This document shows, in pieces, positions 11,129-20,964 of a stretch of DNA of 27,779 nt (within the stretch, counting starts at the first letter, position 1; each line of letters opens with the position of its first letter). The stretch spans positions 1-27,779 of the forward strand of contig CAICTM010001516.1 in the NCBI GenBank assembly GCA_903772945.1, written 5' to 3'. The DNA is from Seminavis robusta. Taxonomy: Eukaryota; Bacillariophyta; Bacillariophyceae; Naviculales; Naviculaceae. The notes beneath the pieces are model-generated. The model was not told where the DNA came from and searched no databases. It saw only the letters and a list, made by a program, of their open reading frames with translations. The position numbers and the translations under genes are program-made.

Positions 11129-11139
11129 CAGGGGGCGAA
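11129..11139 (+). promoter_or_regulatory. Gypsy polypurine tract
   Basis: CAGGGGGCGAA directly precedes the 3' LTR start TGCAATAC. Purine-rich with one C, it is at the expected position for plus-strand priming. Confidence 0.6.
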
Positions 11140-11549
11140 TGCAATACACAGGCTCTTAGCCTTATTCGCGACCGATCCTAGATAGGGTTTGAGTTCGACT
11201 CATGACTGAGTCTTCGTGAATAGTCATTGAAGCAGGGTTCTCATGACCGGCAGTCATACTAGGTTGATGTGAAACATCGCTCTAATATTTAGCAGCGTGG
11301 AGTACTCACGCTACTAGATCCAGGTAGACCCTTCACGCGTTCCGTTTAGGATCGTGGAGAGACGTAGGATTACCTCCAAAACCTACTCTATCACACTTAT
11401 AGTCTCCCGCGGGAAGCCAATCTCGATCCTTGTGAGTCTTTGCTCTCTCGTTGATTAGTTTTCATAGCTTTCTAATCTCTCTCATAACTTTCATTCTCTC
11501 AAACTCAAAACACTCGAAAGATCTTTACACTAGCTTTTAGCGTAGTGCA
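11140..11549 (+). repeat. Gypsy 3' LTR
   Basis: 410 bp, with the same ends as the 5' LTR and the solo LTR. It is followed by CTAGT, the target duplication, and then by the rest of the copia 5' LTR. Confidence 0.92.
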
Positions 11550-11808
11550 CTAGTCTTATTGTGACATCAACCCTGCTAAGTAAGAGAGCAGGTGGATCCA
11601 AAGAGAACCACAAATTGGAAAGATTGGATTGGTCGCAGAGAACCATGGAAATGGCCAAAAGGCCAACAAAAGAGCAAGATCTCACAATCTTTCAAAGCTC
11701 ACCTATTGCAAGCAACAGGTGGACTAGCTACAAGTAGCTTAAGGATTAATAAGAGCCAGTAGACTGGGTTTTGGTCAAGTATCTCTAGTTTACTCTTCTA
11801 TAAGAACA
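11550..11808 (+). repeat. Copia 5' LTR, right part
   Basis: It continues the copia LTR from CTAGTCTTATTGTG to CTATAAGAACA. It is identical to the 3' LTR except for 31 extra bases at 11686-11716. The copia internal leader begins at 11809. Confidence 0.93.
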
Positions 11809-11936
11809 CGCTTCCTCTGCGCAAGTACAAGTTGTCTTGCGTATATTACAATTACAAAGACAGATCGCATTGACGAAATCAAAAACGGAACGCCGATAGT
11901 CAATAGCGAAATATCTAACTCAACTGAAGCATCAAG

Positions 11937-13416
11937 ATGACAGTTTTGAACAATGACGGACTACCACTGTTTGATCGACAAGGAAGACTTCTCACGCTGA
12001 ACGATGTGCAAGACATTGTGGATCAAGATGACGAAATCTACCAACGCGACGCTAACGGCGAGCCAGTGGACGGACAAGGACTGATCGCGCAACCTCCGAT
12101 TGGCATTCGAATTCAAGCCTTGCTCGTAATGGTCAATCAGAATAACAACAATCAAGGAGTCCAGGATAATCAGCAACCTATCCAAGTTCCACGGCAGCCA
12201 CCTGCAGGTTTTGGTAGGACTCCCGCGCGGGCTAATGGCCAAGCCGTGATTAACTACAACACCCGCGAAGGTCAAAACATCTACCGAGAGAATAGCCGAT
12301 CATTGTACTGTGACAGTGAAGGATGCTTTGATCTGACAAACGGAAAGCTCAATGGATTCCTTGGAAAATTGGAGCATCGTGCAGCTCAGGCTGGATGGAC
12401 CATCATGGATATTGTCATTGACAATGCCACGGGAGTCACTCGCAATCTCATTCGATACTATGGCGAAATCAATGCTGATCAAGTATGGAACAAAGTCCAC
12501 ACGTACGATCAGACATTCACACGAGCTGAACAAGATGACGCTCAACTATTCGCATGCTTGATTGCATCTATCAGCGACGCAGCTCAGAATACATTGGCAT
12601 TGAAGGAGACTTCCTACACTACAGTGACAGGAGAACACTCGGGACTACTCTATCTCAAGCTCATCATCACTGAATCAACGTTGGAAACAAAGTCTACGAT
12701 CAATGATGTGGACCAAGCTCACGGCTGGGATGCCAAAGATCATGGAGGAACACGGTAACAACATCTTGTCATTCAATGACAATGTCCGATCCATTCAGAA
12801 ACAGCTTCGTGCGCGAGGAGAGAATCCAGGGTTTCTCATTCCACAGCTGTTCTCTGTCTACATGGACAGTGAAGCTGAAGATAGCCCCTTTTACAGATTC
12901 ATCGAGCAGCTTGAGAACAGTTACAACGACAGAACTGAACTATCTACCGACAGTCTGATGACCAAAGCTGACCAGAAGTATAAGGATCTGCTTGAAAAAG
13001 AGCAAATCAAAGGAAAGAACAAGAAGGATGATGCTATCATGGCGCTCACTACCAAGGTGGAGCAACTCACGGAGAAATGCGAGAAGCTCAAGGATGGAGG
13101 ATCGAACTCCAACAACGGGAAGGCCCAAAGTGGAAAGTACCGTAAGCCTCCAAGCTGGGTATTCAACGAGCCATCCAATGAAGAGCCAAAGACAAAGACC
13201 GTTGATGGAAAAGTCTGGAACTGGTGTGAAGGAAATGGAGCTCACAAGCCTCGATGGGTAACTCACAAATTGTCGGAATGCCGTGGTACCAAGAACGGAA
13301 GTGGTGAGTCGAAAGCAAGCGACAAGAATCCTAAAGAGAAGAAAGAGAAGGAACCAGTGAAGTGGACAGCGGCCATGAACGCTACGATTGAGGACAAAGA
13401 CTCGGATGATGAATAG
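11937..13416 (+). CDS. gag: Copia gag, with one internal frameshift
   Basis: Gag forms the capsid that packages element RNA. The first frame runs from ATG 11937 to TAA 12758 (273 codons). The second frame is open before 12703 and runs to TAG 13414-13416. Protein continuity (...STINDV in frame one, TKLTAGMPKIMEEHGNNI in frame two) places a +1 shift near 12700-12712. The product has an acidic/Gln-rich N-terminus, a capsid-like middle (KLEHRAAQAGW, then a NLIRYYGEI block), a Lys/Glu-rich coiled-coil-like stretch, and a zinc-knuckle-like end (WNWCEGNGAHKPRWVTHKLS, then EC) with Cys, His, His and Cys in a spacing unlike the classic CCHC. A Lys/Glu-rich tail ends ...DKDSDDE. Confidence 0.82.
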
Positions 13417-13437
13417 GGGCTATGCCTGGAGAACTGC

Positions 13438-14403
13438 ATGTTTGCCAGGCCAAGTATCATAACAGTGATGATGGGAATGCTCCTACAGGCCGTAATTATC
13501 GGAGGAGTTGAACCAACATTCCTGATGTCAATGATGCTGACTGGATTACTGTGCATAATGGTAACGATACTAGAAACAGACGTGTCTACCAATGTACAAC
13601 GATCCATAGCATCAACAACAACAAAAGCAATCGAATTCATCATCAATAAAACAAACCAAGCAATCGAATCACAAACTTACAGCAACGTACGAGAAAAACT
13701 CTGTCGGTCAAGCACACTCAAGGCGTCACGCACAAGAATCAACGGGAGAAGGGCAAGAAGGAAGAACAGAGCAAGCACGTTCTTTGGATTCATGCTAGCC
13801 ACGTGGACACAAGTGTCAGCTAGTATCACCCCAAGTGACCCCGTAACATTCGCGTACGAAGAAGAAGTTCAAGTCCTCGGACCAGAGATTCAACGGGCAC
13901 TACAGGACATCGACATACAGAAAAAGGAAGTCAAGATAGTATGGGAGTTATGGAAGTTTCAGAGGGAGCTCGACAAGTCGGTCCCACCGTGGGAGCGGTA
14001 CCAGGAGAGTACTCCTCCATGTGACTCGAACGCTTTCTACGGAGGAACAGCTCACATGTTCTGGTTCAAGAGCAAGCACACATTCATTCCGGAGCCTCCA
14101 CACAACGATCCAACTTATGAACCAATGCTTGAAGATCCAATCGATGAAGATAGTTTAGTCGAGTTCGACGAAGAAGGAAACATCATAGTGTTTCCGACTG
14201 AGATGGGTAGCAACAAGGAGCCGCTCAAGTTTGACACTGATTCAGGACAAGTTGGAGTGGACAACCGGTGCACTGCATGCATGTCGCCATTTCGAGGAGA
14301 TTTCAAAGGGAAACTGATACCAGTGAAGTGTAGTCAGAGGCTTCCATGGAAAGAAGATGCAAACATTCTGGAAAGGAATCCTCGTATGGAGCATCGAGGA
14401 TGA
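13438..14403 (+). CDS. pol: Copia pol, N-terminal part with aspartic protease
   Basis: This 321-codon frame is in the same frame as gag, separated only by TAG 13414-13416 and seven sense codons. The beginning (about 13438-13660) is unusually hydrophobic and Met-rich and may be read in the wrong frame. From about 13670 it looks like a normal polyprotein: an Arg-rich stretch, a membrane-like segment (ASTFFGFMLATWTQVSASIT), then an acidic linker. The retropepsin-like site is FDTDSGQVGVDNRCTACMS near 14230-14285, with DSG as the catalytic triad. The frame loses homology at about 14330, where a +1 shift leads into the integrase/RT frame. Confidence 0.75.
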   Translation: MFARPSIITVMMGMLLQAVIIGGVEPTFLMSMMLTGLLCIMVTILETDVSTNVQRSIASTTTKAIEFIINKTNQAIESQTYSNVREKLCRSSTLKASRTRINGRRARRKNRASTFFGFMLATWTQVSASITPSDPVTFAYEEEVQVLGPEIQRALQDIDIQKKEVKIVWELWKFQRELDKSVPPWERYQESTPPCDSNAFYGGTAHMFWFKSKHTFIPEPPHNDPTYEPMLEDPIDEDSLVEFDEEGNIIVFPTEMGSNKEPLKFDTDSGQVGVDNRCTACMSPFRGDFKGKLIPVKCSQRLPWKEDANILERNPRMEHRG

Positions 14404-17400
14404 TCAAGGGAAGGTACACTCAGTGGAAATACCCAATTCATTCTACACTCCAGAAGGACACAGCCGTTTGATCAGTCCTCAACACTGGGCACAAGCTGCA
14501 GGCATCAAACACGATGGAAATCACTGTCTGACACTCCATGACAAAGTCATCTTGAGTTGGAACGAAGGACGATCAAAGAAGACAGTTCCGATTGATTCAC
14601 GAAATGTATTCACCTTCACATTAGCAACAGGCTACACAAGCTTCGATGCTTTCTGCGCGGAGTCTGGACTCAACGTTCATGACGAGGATATCCATCCTAC
14701 CTGCGACGACAAGCAACAAGAGGAGAACGAACAGGCGCATAGCGAGCAGGAGCCGGTCAGCCAAAATGATGATCCGAAGGAAACTGGTACACCCACCACG
14801 CATGGGATCGATGACTGTAAAGACAAGTGTCACTTTCGACACACCGAGGACACCATGCACGATCGCAAGCCGAATGATTCAGCCGAACTATTGCATTATC
14901 ACTACAAGTTCCAACACACTCCAATGAAGCGACTTCAACTCATGGCTAAAATGGGAATCATTCCACGTCGACTCGCATCATGTCCCACACCACTATGCGG
15001 GCCATGCCTGTATGGAAAGGCTACACGCAAAGCTCGCCGCACCAAGGCGAAGAAGCAAATCAACGTGACGCATTACGACATCGAGGCACCTGGCGACTTG
15101 ATCTCGGTGGACATCATGACGTCTGCTACTCCCGGACTGATCGCGCAAATGGCCGGAAAGTTGACCAACCTCCGGTACCAGCATGTTTGCGTCTTTGTCG
15201 ATCATTACTCTGACTTGACCTATGTACACCTCCTCAAGGGCCAAACTAGCGAGGAACTGGCAGAAGCTAAAGATGCGTTCGAATCGTACGCAGAATCCAT
15301 GGGCGTCATTGTCCGTCATTATCATGCCGACAATGGCATCTTTGCCGCCAAGGAATGGCGTCGCTCTTGCCAAAACCGAGGACAAGGACTCACCTTTGCT
15401 GGAGTTAACGCGCATCATCAGAATGGCAAAGCGGAACGCAAGATTCGATCAGTTCAGGATCTAGCACGCACTGCACTGATCCATGCCTCTCACCGATGGC
15501 CAACTGCTGTTACTGCCCACTTATGGCCATATGCAGTCAGAATGGGCACAGATGCACTCAACAACACACCTACCGGCAAGCATGCTGGGGGGTTGACACC
15601 TCTGCAGGTCTTCTCCAAAAGCAACATCGAGGTCAATCCTCGGCACTGGCAACCATTCGGTTGTCCAATCTACGTGTTGGCAGACCCACTTCAAAGCGGC
15701 AAGCATCAAAACAAGTGGAGGGAGAGAAGCAGAGTAGGGCTATACCTTGGCAGGTCCCCAAGCCATGCCCGGTCAGTGGCACTTGTGTTAAACTTGACCA
15801 CAGGACGTGTGTCACCTCAGTATCACGTTTACTTCGATCCTGACTTCGAGACGGTTCATCCAACAGCTAAAACACCGCTACCGACTTCGAATTGGCAGGT
15901 AATGGCTGGATTTGCAGAAGGTAGTGGAAAGCCAAGAGGACAGCTCCAGGCACTGCGACCCGAATCGAAACCAGCATTCGTGGCACCATCTGACACAGCA
16001 GCTCCTAGAAGTGACCAAGCCAGCGCACTGGAAACTCCAGAGGGAGCAGCAGAGGGAGTTTCAGAGGGAGATGATGCACGCGGTGATAACCAACAAGATC
16101 ATCCACCGACAAATGACAATCGAGCCGACGATCAGAGGGAGCCCGAGATTGAACAACAAGCAGACGGAACGTCGCAGCAGTCACAGATGTCGGAACAGCC
16201 GCCAACACGACGAAGTGGTCGAGCTAATAAGGGACGTCACTCGAAGAGGCTGATAGAAGAGATGCAAACCATGGTCGAACACGAAGTGTTCGGTCTACAA
16301 GCTCTCTGCTCAAGTCACGATCCAGACATAGTGGAAGCAATGGCTGCATCCTCCGACAAGGACATTATGTACTATCACGAAGCACGATCCCAACCTGACT
16401 GGAAGCAATTTGAAAAGGCGGTTGAGAAGGAATTCACGGACATGATAAAGAATGGTATCATGCGTCTAGTCAAAGCAAAGACCATGCCTGATGGAGCGGA
16501 CGTTTTTCCAGCAGTATGGGCAATGAGAAGGAAGAGACGAGTGAAAACTAGAGAGATCTACAAATGGAAAGCCAGACTGAACCTGGACGGCTCCAAGCAG
16601 ATAGCAGGAAAGCACTATGACCAGACATATGCACCAGTCGCATCATGGGAATCTATCAGGCTGCTGCTGTCGTTGATCCTAAGGAACAAGTGGTACACGC
16701 GACAGCTCGATTACGTCCTCGCATTTCCCCAAGCTGACGTGGAAAGAGAGTGCTATATGAAGATCCCAAGAGGAGTCAAGATTCATGCAGAAGAGGAGTA
16801 TGTCCTCAAAGTGGAGAAGAACATCTACGGCCAACGACAAGCCGGAAGAGTATGGAACAGTCATCTGGTGAAGAAGCTAAAAGCAATCGGCTTCAAACAG
16901 AGCAGTCACGATGAATGCATCTTCTACAGAGGGCAAGCCATTTATCTACTCTACACAGACGACTCAATCCTGGCAGGACCAGACAATGATGAACTGAGCC
17001 AGATTGTGGAAGACATCGCAAAAGTAGGCCTGGACATCACTGAAGAAGAGGGCGGATTAGATGACTTCCTAGGTGTGAACATCGAACCAATCAACGATAC
17101 CACCTATCATCTTTCGCAACCACACTTGATTACACAGGTGCTACAAGACCTCAGACTCGATGGAGAAGAAGTAGATGTGAAAGAAAATCCAGCTTGCAGC
17201 ACAACAATACTCACTCGGAATGAAGACTCGAAGCCATTTGATGGTCACTTCAACTACCGAAGTGTCATCGGAAAGCTGAATTACCTGGAAAAATGCACCA
17301 GGCCAGACATAGCCTATGCCGTGCACCAGTGCGCCAGATTCTCCGCAAATCCGAAGAAAGAACATGGAGCTGCAGTCAAGAGGATCGGCAGATATTTAAG

Positions 17401-17959
17401 AGGAACAAGAGCCAAGGGATACTACATGACAGTGACTGATGATAGCTTCGAAGTATGGGCTGACGCTGATTTCAGTGGCAATTGGAAGCAAGAAGATGCA
17501 ACAGAAGACGCGGACACCGCTAGGTCACGGTCTGGATACGTCATCAAATATCTTGGATGTCCGATCCTGTGGAAGAGCCAGCTCCAAACAGAGATATGTT
17601 TGAGCTCAACGGAGTCTGAATACATATGCCTAAGTCAGGCATTGAGAAAAGCAATCCCATTGATGGAGCTAGTAAAGGAGATGAAGCAAGAAGGGTACCC
17701 AATTGGAACAACGACTCCAATAGTGAAGTGCACTGCATTCGAGGACAACAGTGGAGCCCTTACACTAGCCAAGGCACCAGCAATGAGGCCAAGGACCAAG
17801 CACATCAACGTCAAATACCACCACTTCAGGACCTGGGTAGCAAGTGGGGAGATTGAGATCCAGCATATTGGAACAGACCACCAGCAAGCTGACTGTCTCA
17901 CGAAGCCAAACGACGTGGCAACACTCAAGAGACACCGAAAGGGAATCATGGGCTGGTAA
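14357..17959 (+). CDS. pol: Copia pol, integrase / reverse transcriptase / RNase H
   Basis: This 1200-codon frame is intact. Residues 1-50 continue the region after the protease (IPNSFYTPEGHSRLISPQHW). The integrase zinc finger has HYHYKFQH near 180 and CPTPLCGPC near 210. The DDE core has Asp about 252 (SVDIM), Asp 325 (HADNG) and Glu 360 (GKAERK). A Gln/Glu-rich, poorly conserved linker follows (about 520-640). Reverse transcriptase starts near 735 (YKWKARLNLDGSKQ, QTYAPVASWESIR) with the polymerase site YTDD at 866-869, where YVDD is usual. RNase H starts near 1033 (VWADADFSGNW) with SSTESEY, and the frame ends near a KHINVKYHHFR and QQADCLTKP block typical of copia. The ATG at 14357 is unlikely to be the true start; the frame should be reached from the protease frame. 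Confidence 0.93.
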   Translation: MQTFWKGILVWSIEDDQGKVHSVEIPNSFYTPEGHSRLISPQHWAQAAGIKHDGNHCLTLHDKVILSWNEGRSKKTVPIDSRNVFTFTLATGYTSFDAFCAESGLNVHDEDIHPTCDDKQQEENEQAHSEQEPVSQNDDPKETGTPTTHGIDDCKDKCHFRHTEDTMHDRKPNDSAELLHYHYKFQHTPMKRLQLMAKMGIIPRRLASCPTPLCGPCLYGKATRKARRTKAKKQINVTHYDIEAPGDLISVDIMTSATPGLIAQMAGKLTNLRYQHVCVFVDHYSDLTYVHLLKGQTSEELAEAKDAFESYAESMGVIVRHYHADNGIFAAKEWRRSCQNRGQGLTFAGVNAHHQNGKAERKIRSVQDLARTALIHASHRWPTAVTAHLWPYAVRMGTDALNNTPTGKHAGGLTPLQVFSKSNIEVNPRHWQPFGCPIYVLADPLQSGKHQNKWRERSRVGLYLGRSPSHARSVALVLNLTTGRVSPQYHVYFDPDFETVHPTAKTPLPTSNWQVMAGFAEGSGKPRGQLQALRPESKPAFVAPSDTAAPRSDQASALETPEGAAEGVSEGDDARGDNQQDHPPTNDNRADDQREPEIEQQADGTSQQSQMSEQPPTRRSGRANKGRHSKRLIEEMQTMVEHEVFGLQALCSSHDPDIVEAMAASSDKDIMYYHEARSQPDWKQFEKAVEKEFTDMIKNGIMRLVKAKTMPDGADVFPAVWAMRRKRRVKTREIYKWKARLNLDGSKQIAGKHYDQTYAPVASWESIRLLLSLILRNKWYTRQLDYVLAFPQADVERECYMKIPRGVKIHAEEEYVLKVEKNIYGQRQAGRVWNSHLVKKLKAIGFKQSSHDECIFYRGQAIYLLYTDDSILAGPDNDELSQIVEDIAKVGLDITEEEGGLDDFLGVNIEPINDTTYHLSQPHLITQVLQDLRLDGEEVDVKENPACSTTILTRNEDSKPFDGHFNYRSVIGKLNYLEKCTRPDIAYAVHQCARFSANPKKEHGAAVKRIGRYLRGTRAKGYYMTVTDDSFEVWADADFSGNWKQEDATEDADTARSRSGYVIKYLGCPILWKSQLQTEICLSSTESEYICLSQALRKAIPLMELVKEMKQEGYPIGTTTPIVKCTAFEDNSGALTLAKAPAMRPRTKHINVKYHHFRTWVASGEIEIQHIGTDHQQADCLTKPNDVATLKRHRKGIMGW

Positions 17960-18017
17960 TGCCAGCACACTACGACAATACACACCAATCCGAGACCAAT
18001 GCTCTCACTTAGCCGAG

Positions 18018-18031
18018 AAGATGAGAGGGAG
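18018..18031 (+). promoter_or_regulatory. Copia polypurine tract
   Basis: The sequence GAAGATGAGAGGGAG directly precedes the 3' LTR start TGTAAG. It is almost all purine and sits where plus-strand priming occurs. Confidence 0.7.
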
Positions 18032-18294
18032 TGTAAGATAATGAGACTTGAGACATCAAAGCATGCCTAGTCTTATTGTGACATCAACCCTGCTAAGTAA
18101 GAGAGCAGGTGGATCCAAAGAGAACCACAAATTGGAAAGATTGGATTGGTCGCAGAGAACCATGGAAATGGCCAAAAGGCCAACAAAAGAGCAAGATCTC
18201 ACAGGTGGACTAGCTACAAGTAGCTTAAGGATTAATAAGAGCCAGTAGACTGGGTTTTGGTCAAGTATCTCTAGTTTACTCTTCTATAAGAACA
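18032..18294 (+). repeat. Copia 3' LTR
   Basis: 263 bp, TGTAAGATAATG...ATAAGAACA. It carries the uninterrupted GCATGCCTAGTCTTATT site into which the gypsy element inserted in the other LTR. It lacks the 31 bases present in the 5' LTR. Confidence 0.95.
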
Positions 18295-18749
18295 ATGGTG
18301 GGGTCGTTGTGTGAGTGGAGAGAAAAAACACGACTGGAAAGAGGACTGAGGAAGTTGAATTTGCATGTGCATGTCACCGTACGGTACCACCATAACTCAC
18401 CGCGTCTGAGAACTCCGAACGGCCTCAACTCGACCCTACTTTGTACCGGTACATGCACCGGAACTGTTGGCTAGTATCGAACAATGGACAGCATCGGCTA
18501 AAGGCAGCCACCAAATACTGAAGCTACTCTCATGCATGGGATTTCTGTCTTCCTAACTAATGACCTTCAAACCGGTGTCACTTTGTCGCCTTACAACACT
18601 AGCTAGATAGATCTCCAAAGCGTTTTGTCGGCTTGAGTCAGCGGATTCGCAGGCAATCATTTCATTCAGAAGAATCCCTTGTCATGCTTTGACTACGATG
18701 CAGACTTGTTGTCGTGTTTCCAGACTCTGAAGTGGCACTGTTCGTAAAC
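18295..18749. other. Intergenic region between copia and the bestrophin gene
   Basis: It begins with ATGGT, the copia target duplication. It is probably the displaced upstream region of the 6291-7163 gene together with the 3' flank of the bestrophin gene. A GTAC-rich patch (CACCGTACGGTACCACC near 18377; TACCGGTACATGCACCGG near 18443) is the only notable feature. No gene is recognised. Confidence 0.5.
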
Positions 18750-20779
18750 TTACTCGAAAGCTTTTGGGTCCAGAAAATCATCGCTATCTGAACTCTGTTC
18801 CTGACCATTTGAGTCATTCCCTCCAACGCTCCGTATGGAAACTGTATCCTGATCATCTCCAATGTCCACATTGTTGACATCTCTTTCAATGTAGTCCTCG
18901 TCGCCCTCGTTTTCATCGTCGTCGTCATCATCGATGTCATCGTATTGCTGCAGATCAAAAGCGGTGCGGCGGATCATTTCATTTCCCAGCACATCTCGGC
19001 GGATAATGTCACAAATGATCGAAAGCCTTAGAGTACCCTGAAATGGATCTTCAATGGCGTAGCCTATTTCGTATACTCCAAAAAGCAGCCACGAAACCAG
19101 AAACAAGGAAGGGCCAGTCAACATGTTCAAGTCTTTCAACAGAGCAAACGGCAGAGAGAGAAGCCACAATGTCAAGGCTCTCAGGCTGTGCCGTGCATAG
19201 TTCAGGGGCTGCACATGCAAAACCCAATCCACAGAGGAAGCAAGTCAATCAAGATTGATTCCAAGTTGAGATGATGAGCACAATACTACACAAAACGACA
19301 CTTTAGGATCACATATTGCATCTCTTCATCAGGAACTTACCACTGCAGTCTGATGAATACGTTCGCAGTCCCCAATAAGTCGTGACAGCTTGTCCACGTG
19401 CGAGATTAGCGTCAGACGCTCACGGTTGGTAAATGTGGGACCATCTGGCACTTCTCGTAGCTCCTGGGCCATGCGGTCGCAAACCCACAGAGGTCGATTC
19501 TGTGCTCGTGCACACTGCTCCAGAGCACCCGGTGGAAGCAAACGCCAGGGCAACGTTCGTCGATCCACCCAATAGAGCGACCGCGTTTTGCGCCTCGATT
19601 TGCCCATATTGGCTTCCTGATTCGCTACGGCGGCAGCCTCCGGATCGTTGTCGAGTTGAGCCCGATCTTGATACAGCAAAAGTGTGTTTTGCGGGTCGCG
19701 GGCAATGAGGGTATCGTCTAGTCGATGCATGACCAAATTGGGGCGGACTCGATGCCGTAAAAGGTATGGAAATGCGGCCAACAATCTCTGCACACGACGT
19801 CGTTTGTCGACTCCAATCTCTTTCTCGTACATCATGAGGTATCTATACAAATCTCTGGATGCGTTGACAATATTTCCCCATATTTTTCTTCCTTCTACAA
19901 ATCGTTGGTATGCCGAGTTGGTTCGAAACACCAATAGCAGCCCCAAGGCACTGACCATGAGGGAATGAGTGGTTGGTGAAATGCACATGAGGGAAGCAGC
20001 ATGTGGATTGCGTTTGAGCAAATTTCGATGCACCATCGCCAAGAAGGTAGCCCAAGATGTCATGGCAATCACCGGTCCTCGAACGGCACGCAGAATTTCG
20101 GAACTTGGTAGATTGAGCGTGTTATGAAACCAGTCACTGCGACGGTGACGTTGTTTGAATTGAATTCACAAATGGATAGTTTTTTCACCATATCAGTCAT
20201 ATCATAAAGAAACCATGAGAAACAGTTACCATCATTTAGAACAATCACCAATTGCAACCATTCCAAGTACTTCACACATCATCAACAGAGAGACACACAA
20301 ACAGTAAGTAAGTACCTGGAAGAATACCGATCACTCCGTGGAACACCTCCCAATTCCATGGCTTCTCTCATTTTGACCTCTGCCACTCCTCTGCTTCTTC
20401 TGCCACTACTCATCCATCCCAACCACCTGGACTTGACCGAGTCTCCATCATCCCTATCCTTGTCATCGCGCTTCTTGATCTTTATGGTCTTTGGGAGTCT
20501 GGGTAGTTTCTTCTTGGACTCGAGCCGGAAGGAATATCGGCCATGGTGTCTGACACCATTATCTCGGTTTTGCGTTCCAAAACCAGTTGGATAGGATGCG
20601 GGGGAGAAGCTCAGGCATTTGCTGGAGCTTAAGAATAAGGCGAGGACAGCGAGTCGTCGTTTGGAGGATGATGCTCTGGATCGGATCAAGACTTGAGTAT
20701 TTCCGCCATTGCTAATTATCGCTGTAGATGTCGACTCGATGCCCGGCCACTGCTTGTTGTTGTTCTGTTCCTCAGTCAT
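18750..20779 (-). CDS. Bestrophin-like anion channel (UPF0187/VCCN family), three exons
   Basis: Exon 1 is 20779-20316, exon 2 20136-19341 and exon 3 19208-18750, giving 572 residues. Introns of 179 and 132 bp have donors CAG|GTACTT and GTG|GTAAGT and acceptors GTCGCAG and ATGTGCAG; phases agree at both joins. Residues 1-154 are Ser/Arg/Lys-rich with a hydrophobic stretch (RRLAVLALFLSSSKCLSFSP near 41-60) that could be a targeting signal. The family core follows: SDWFHNTLNLPSSEILRAVR near 155, a hydrophobic segment, GLLLVFRTNSAYQRFVEGRK, the FTNRERLTLISHVDKLSRLI block, LRALTLWLLSLPFALL, and EIGYAIEDPFQG. The C-terminal 80 residues are a highly acidic Asp/Glu tail. Family members are pentameric chloride or bicarbonate channels; plant and green-algal ones act in thylakoids. 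A plastid site here is inference. Confidence 0.9.
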
Positions 20780-20964
20780 CGTCTTTGTCTGGAATTCCCA
20801 TCACTGCAATACGGTTGGCAAATAGCTGAATTTTGATGTTATGGAGACTGGAAGTGGGTGTGATGGCTGATGTGGGCGCAGTTTCAATTACTGAATAAGT
20901 AATTGCCAATTGCCAATTGCCTTTCTGGCTCCTCTGAAATGACGTCAGATAGAGATTTCTTCAC
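20780..20964. other. Upstream region of the bestrophin gene
   Basis: Short 5' flank of the minus-strand bestrophin gene. It includes AATTGCCAATTGCCAATTGC (three overlapping AATTGCC units near 20900) and a TGACGTCA-like sequence (AATGACGTCAGA near 20939), the core of a CRE/bZIP-type site. Regulatory function is not shown. Confidence 0.35.

Larger units (their letters stand above)
7272..11549 (+). mobile_element. Ty3/gypsy LTR retrotransposon, nested in the copia 5' LTR, coding region broken
   Basis: Two related LTRs (7272-7692 and 11140-11549) flank 3.4 kb with gypsy-order remnants: protease, reverse transcriptase, RNase H, then integrase. CTAG (plus a shared T) is duplicated on both sides (7268-7271 and 11550-11553), and the uninterrupted target is present in the copia 3' LTR near 18069. 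The internal region is short and I see little or no gag, so the element was probably non-autonomous or has lost gag. No chromodomain is visible at the end of integrase. Confidence 0.93.
7233..18294 (+). mobile_element. Ty1/copia LTR retrotransposon carrying a nested gypsy element
   Basis: The element is bounded by LTRs starting TGTAAGATAATG and ending ATAAGAACA. Internally it encodes gag, a protease, integrase, reverse transcriptase and RNase H in the copia order (integrase before reverse transcriptase). Without the 4.3-kb gypsy insertion it is about 6.8 kb. Flanking 5-mers are GTGGT (7228-7232) and ATGGT (18295-18299), a target duplication with one mismatch. A purine-rich tract precedes the 3' LTR. 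Identical LTR sequence apart from one 31-bp indel points to a recent insertion. The coding region is interrupted by two +1 shifts and one in-frame TAG. Confidence 0.95.

Noticed and set aside
11937..17959. Envelope-like gene in the copia element
   Set aside because: Nothing but 72 bases lies between RNase H and the 3' LTR, and the hydrophobic stretch near 13790 is within the gag-pol linker.
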